DNA of 6,150 nt. Origin: JBFLVQ01 sp040758525. Its GTDB lineage: Bacteria > Acidobacteriota > Blastocatellia > Chloracidobacteriales > JADJPF01. Location: assembly GCA_040758525.1 (NCBI GenBank), contig JBFLVQ010000585.1, positions 1 to 6,150 on the forward strand, in the 5' to 3' direction. This document shows, in pieces, positions 5,373 to 6,150 of the stretch. The translations under genes were made by a program, and so were the position numbers. Each line of letters opens with the position of its first letter. Position 1 is the first letter of the stretch. The notes below the pieces were generated by a model, which worked only from the letters and a program-made list of their open reading frames with translations, was not told the DNA's origin and ran no database searches.

Positions 5373-6150
5373 GTGAGAGAGTTGATTGTCATCCCACAAT
5401 TGTTGCATCTCCACACATTCCTTGAGCAATTGCTCAAGCGAGCCCTGAGCTTCCATTCTACCATCCTTAAGAAGAATAACATTATCAGCACGCATTAAGG
5501 TAGGACGACGGTGAGATATGGCAAGACAGGTTATCCCTTGTAACTGTAAGAGACGTTGCCAGAAGATCTGTTCTGTCTCTGTATCAAGAGCGCTAGAGAG
5601 ATCGTCAAAGATCAAAAGCTCTGAATCACGTATAAACATACGTGCTGCTGCAACACGTTGAGCCTGTCCTCCAGAGAGTCTCATCCCCTTCTGTCCTACC
5701 ATTGTATCCAATCCATTAGGCATCTGCTTCAAGTCTTGTTCCAATACCGCATGAAAAATAGCTTTAGATAAGTTCACTCTTTCTTCTGGCAGTCCTAGTA
5801 GGATGTTCTCTTTTATTGTTTCACTAAAAAGGTAAGGAACTTGAGGTGTATAAGCACAACGAGGTGGTCTAAGAAATGCCGCAGCATCTTCGATAATCTC
5901 ATTATTCCAATATAATTTCCCACTCTCTTTGGGTAACAGTCCCAATAATACATGTAGCAGAGTAGTTTTGCCTGAGCCTATACGTCCAGTAATCACGGTA
6001 AAGGAGCCACGCTCTAGACTAAAACTGATATCCCCAATACCATTTTCCGAATCTGGATAGCGATAAGCCAGTCTTTTAACCATCAACTTCTCAAAACAAT
6101 GCTCTGCGGTTTTAGAAATATAAACAATTTCCGATGGCTGAGCGCTCAGA
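5361..6150 (-). CDS. ABC transporter, C-terminal nucleotide-binding domain; probably a fused permease/ATPase, 5' end outside window
   Basis: The frame is open to the right edge and 262 residues are visible. It is an ABC ATPase domain that binds and hydrolyses ATP at the cytoplasmic face of the inner membrane. Motifs in order: Walker A GRIGSGKT (5964-5987), Q-loop in TPQVPYLF (5826-5849), signature LSGGQ (5664-5678), Walker B LLIFDD (5601-5618), D-loop SALD, and H-loop His (5511-5513). The residue after the Walker B Asp is Asp, not the usual catalytic Glu. A TTG at 6086 and an ATG at 6083 lie just before the domain, but in-frame coding sequence with no stop continues at least 64 bases further upstream and reads like the linker of a fused exporter, without a ribosome binding site at those codons. 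Related proteins with the RPPRCAYTPQVP and DDLSSALD motifs usually carry an N-terminal six-helix membrane domain and are about 600 residues long. Substrate unknown. The gene converges on the receptor gene. Confidence 0.88.
   Translation of the reverse strand, partial: LSAQPSEIVYISKTAEHCFEKLMVKRLAYRYPDSENGIGDISFSLERGSFTVITGRIGSGKTTLLHVLLGLLPKESGKLYWNNEIIEDAAAFLRPPRCAYTPQVPYLFSETIKENILLGLPEERVNLSKAIFHAVLEQDLKQMPNGLDTMVGQKGMRLSGGQAQRVAAARMFIRDSELLIFDDLSSALDTETEQIFWQRLLQLQGITCLAISHRRPTLMRADNVILLKDGRMEAQGSLEQLLKECVEMQQLWDDNQLSHNKT

Noticed and set aside
6081..6086. Start of the ABC protein at TTG 6086 or ATG 6083
   Set aside because: The frame continues upstream without a stop to the window edge, with sequence typical of the linker before the ATPase domain of fused exporters. 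No ribosome binding site precedes these codons.
1..6150. CRISPR array, tRNA or rRNA genes, insertion sequences, phage or toxin-antitoxin genes
   Set aside because: No regularly spaced repeats, cloverleaf-like sequence, transposase or small gene pair was seen on either strand by reading; faint or divergent cases could be missed without a search tool.

Overview
The window looks like AT-rich chromosomal DNA from a diderm (Gram-negative-type) bacterium, most likely an Acidobacteriota member or a close relative. The main clue is the 964-residue outer-membrane receptor. It has an N-terminal carboxypeptidase-regulatory-like domain, an LPINGRDF plug motif and a GGPI-x-RDR-x-FFF motif, a layout especially abundant in Acidobacteriota as Oar-like TonB-dependent receptors. 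This lineage call is inference; the low GC is somewhat atypical for the phylum.

Layout from left to right: (1) The 5' end of a minus-strand gene for a small exported protein of unknown function runs off the left edge. (2) A 433-base gap holds a good sigma-70-type promoter for that gene, two operator-like palindromes, a leader with competing inverted repeats, and hairpins downstream of the next gene. (3) A minus-strand gene encodes a secreted zinc metalloprotease with a leishmanolysin-like split zinc site and a C-terminal Ig-like domain. (4) A 304-base AT-rich divergent promoter region follows. (5) The Oar-like TonB-dependent receptor gene lies on the plus strand and ends in a strong hairpin terminator. 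(6) A convergent minus-strand ABC transporter gene enters from the right edge. Only its C-terminal nucleotide-binding domain is visible, and its reading frame is open to the window end.

The protease and the receptor are divergently transcribed and both are directed to the cell envelope, so they could share regulation or function. The best-known parallel is the Oar receptor of Myxococcus, which is needed to export the protease PopC, but nothing in the sequence proves such a link here. The ABC transporter converges on the receptor gene and need not be related to it. I see no RNA genes, CRISPR array, insertion sequence, phage or defence genes. The most unusual points are the protease zinc site, the palindromes around the promoter of the left-hand gene, and the terminator that contains the stop codon of the opposing gene.
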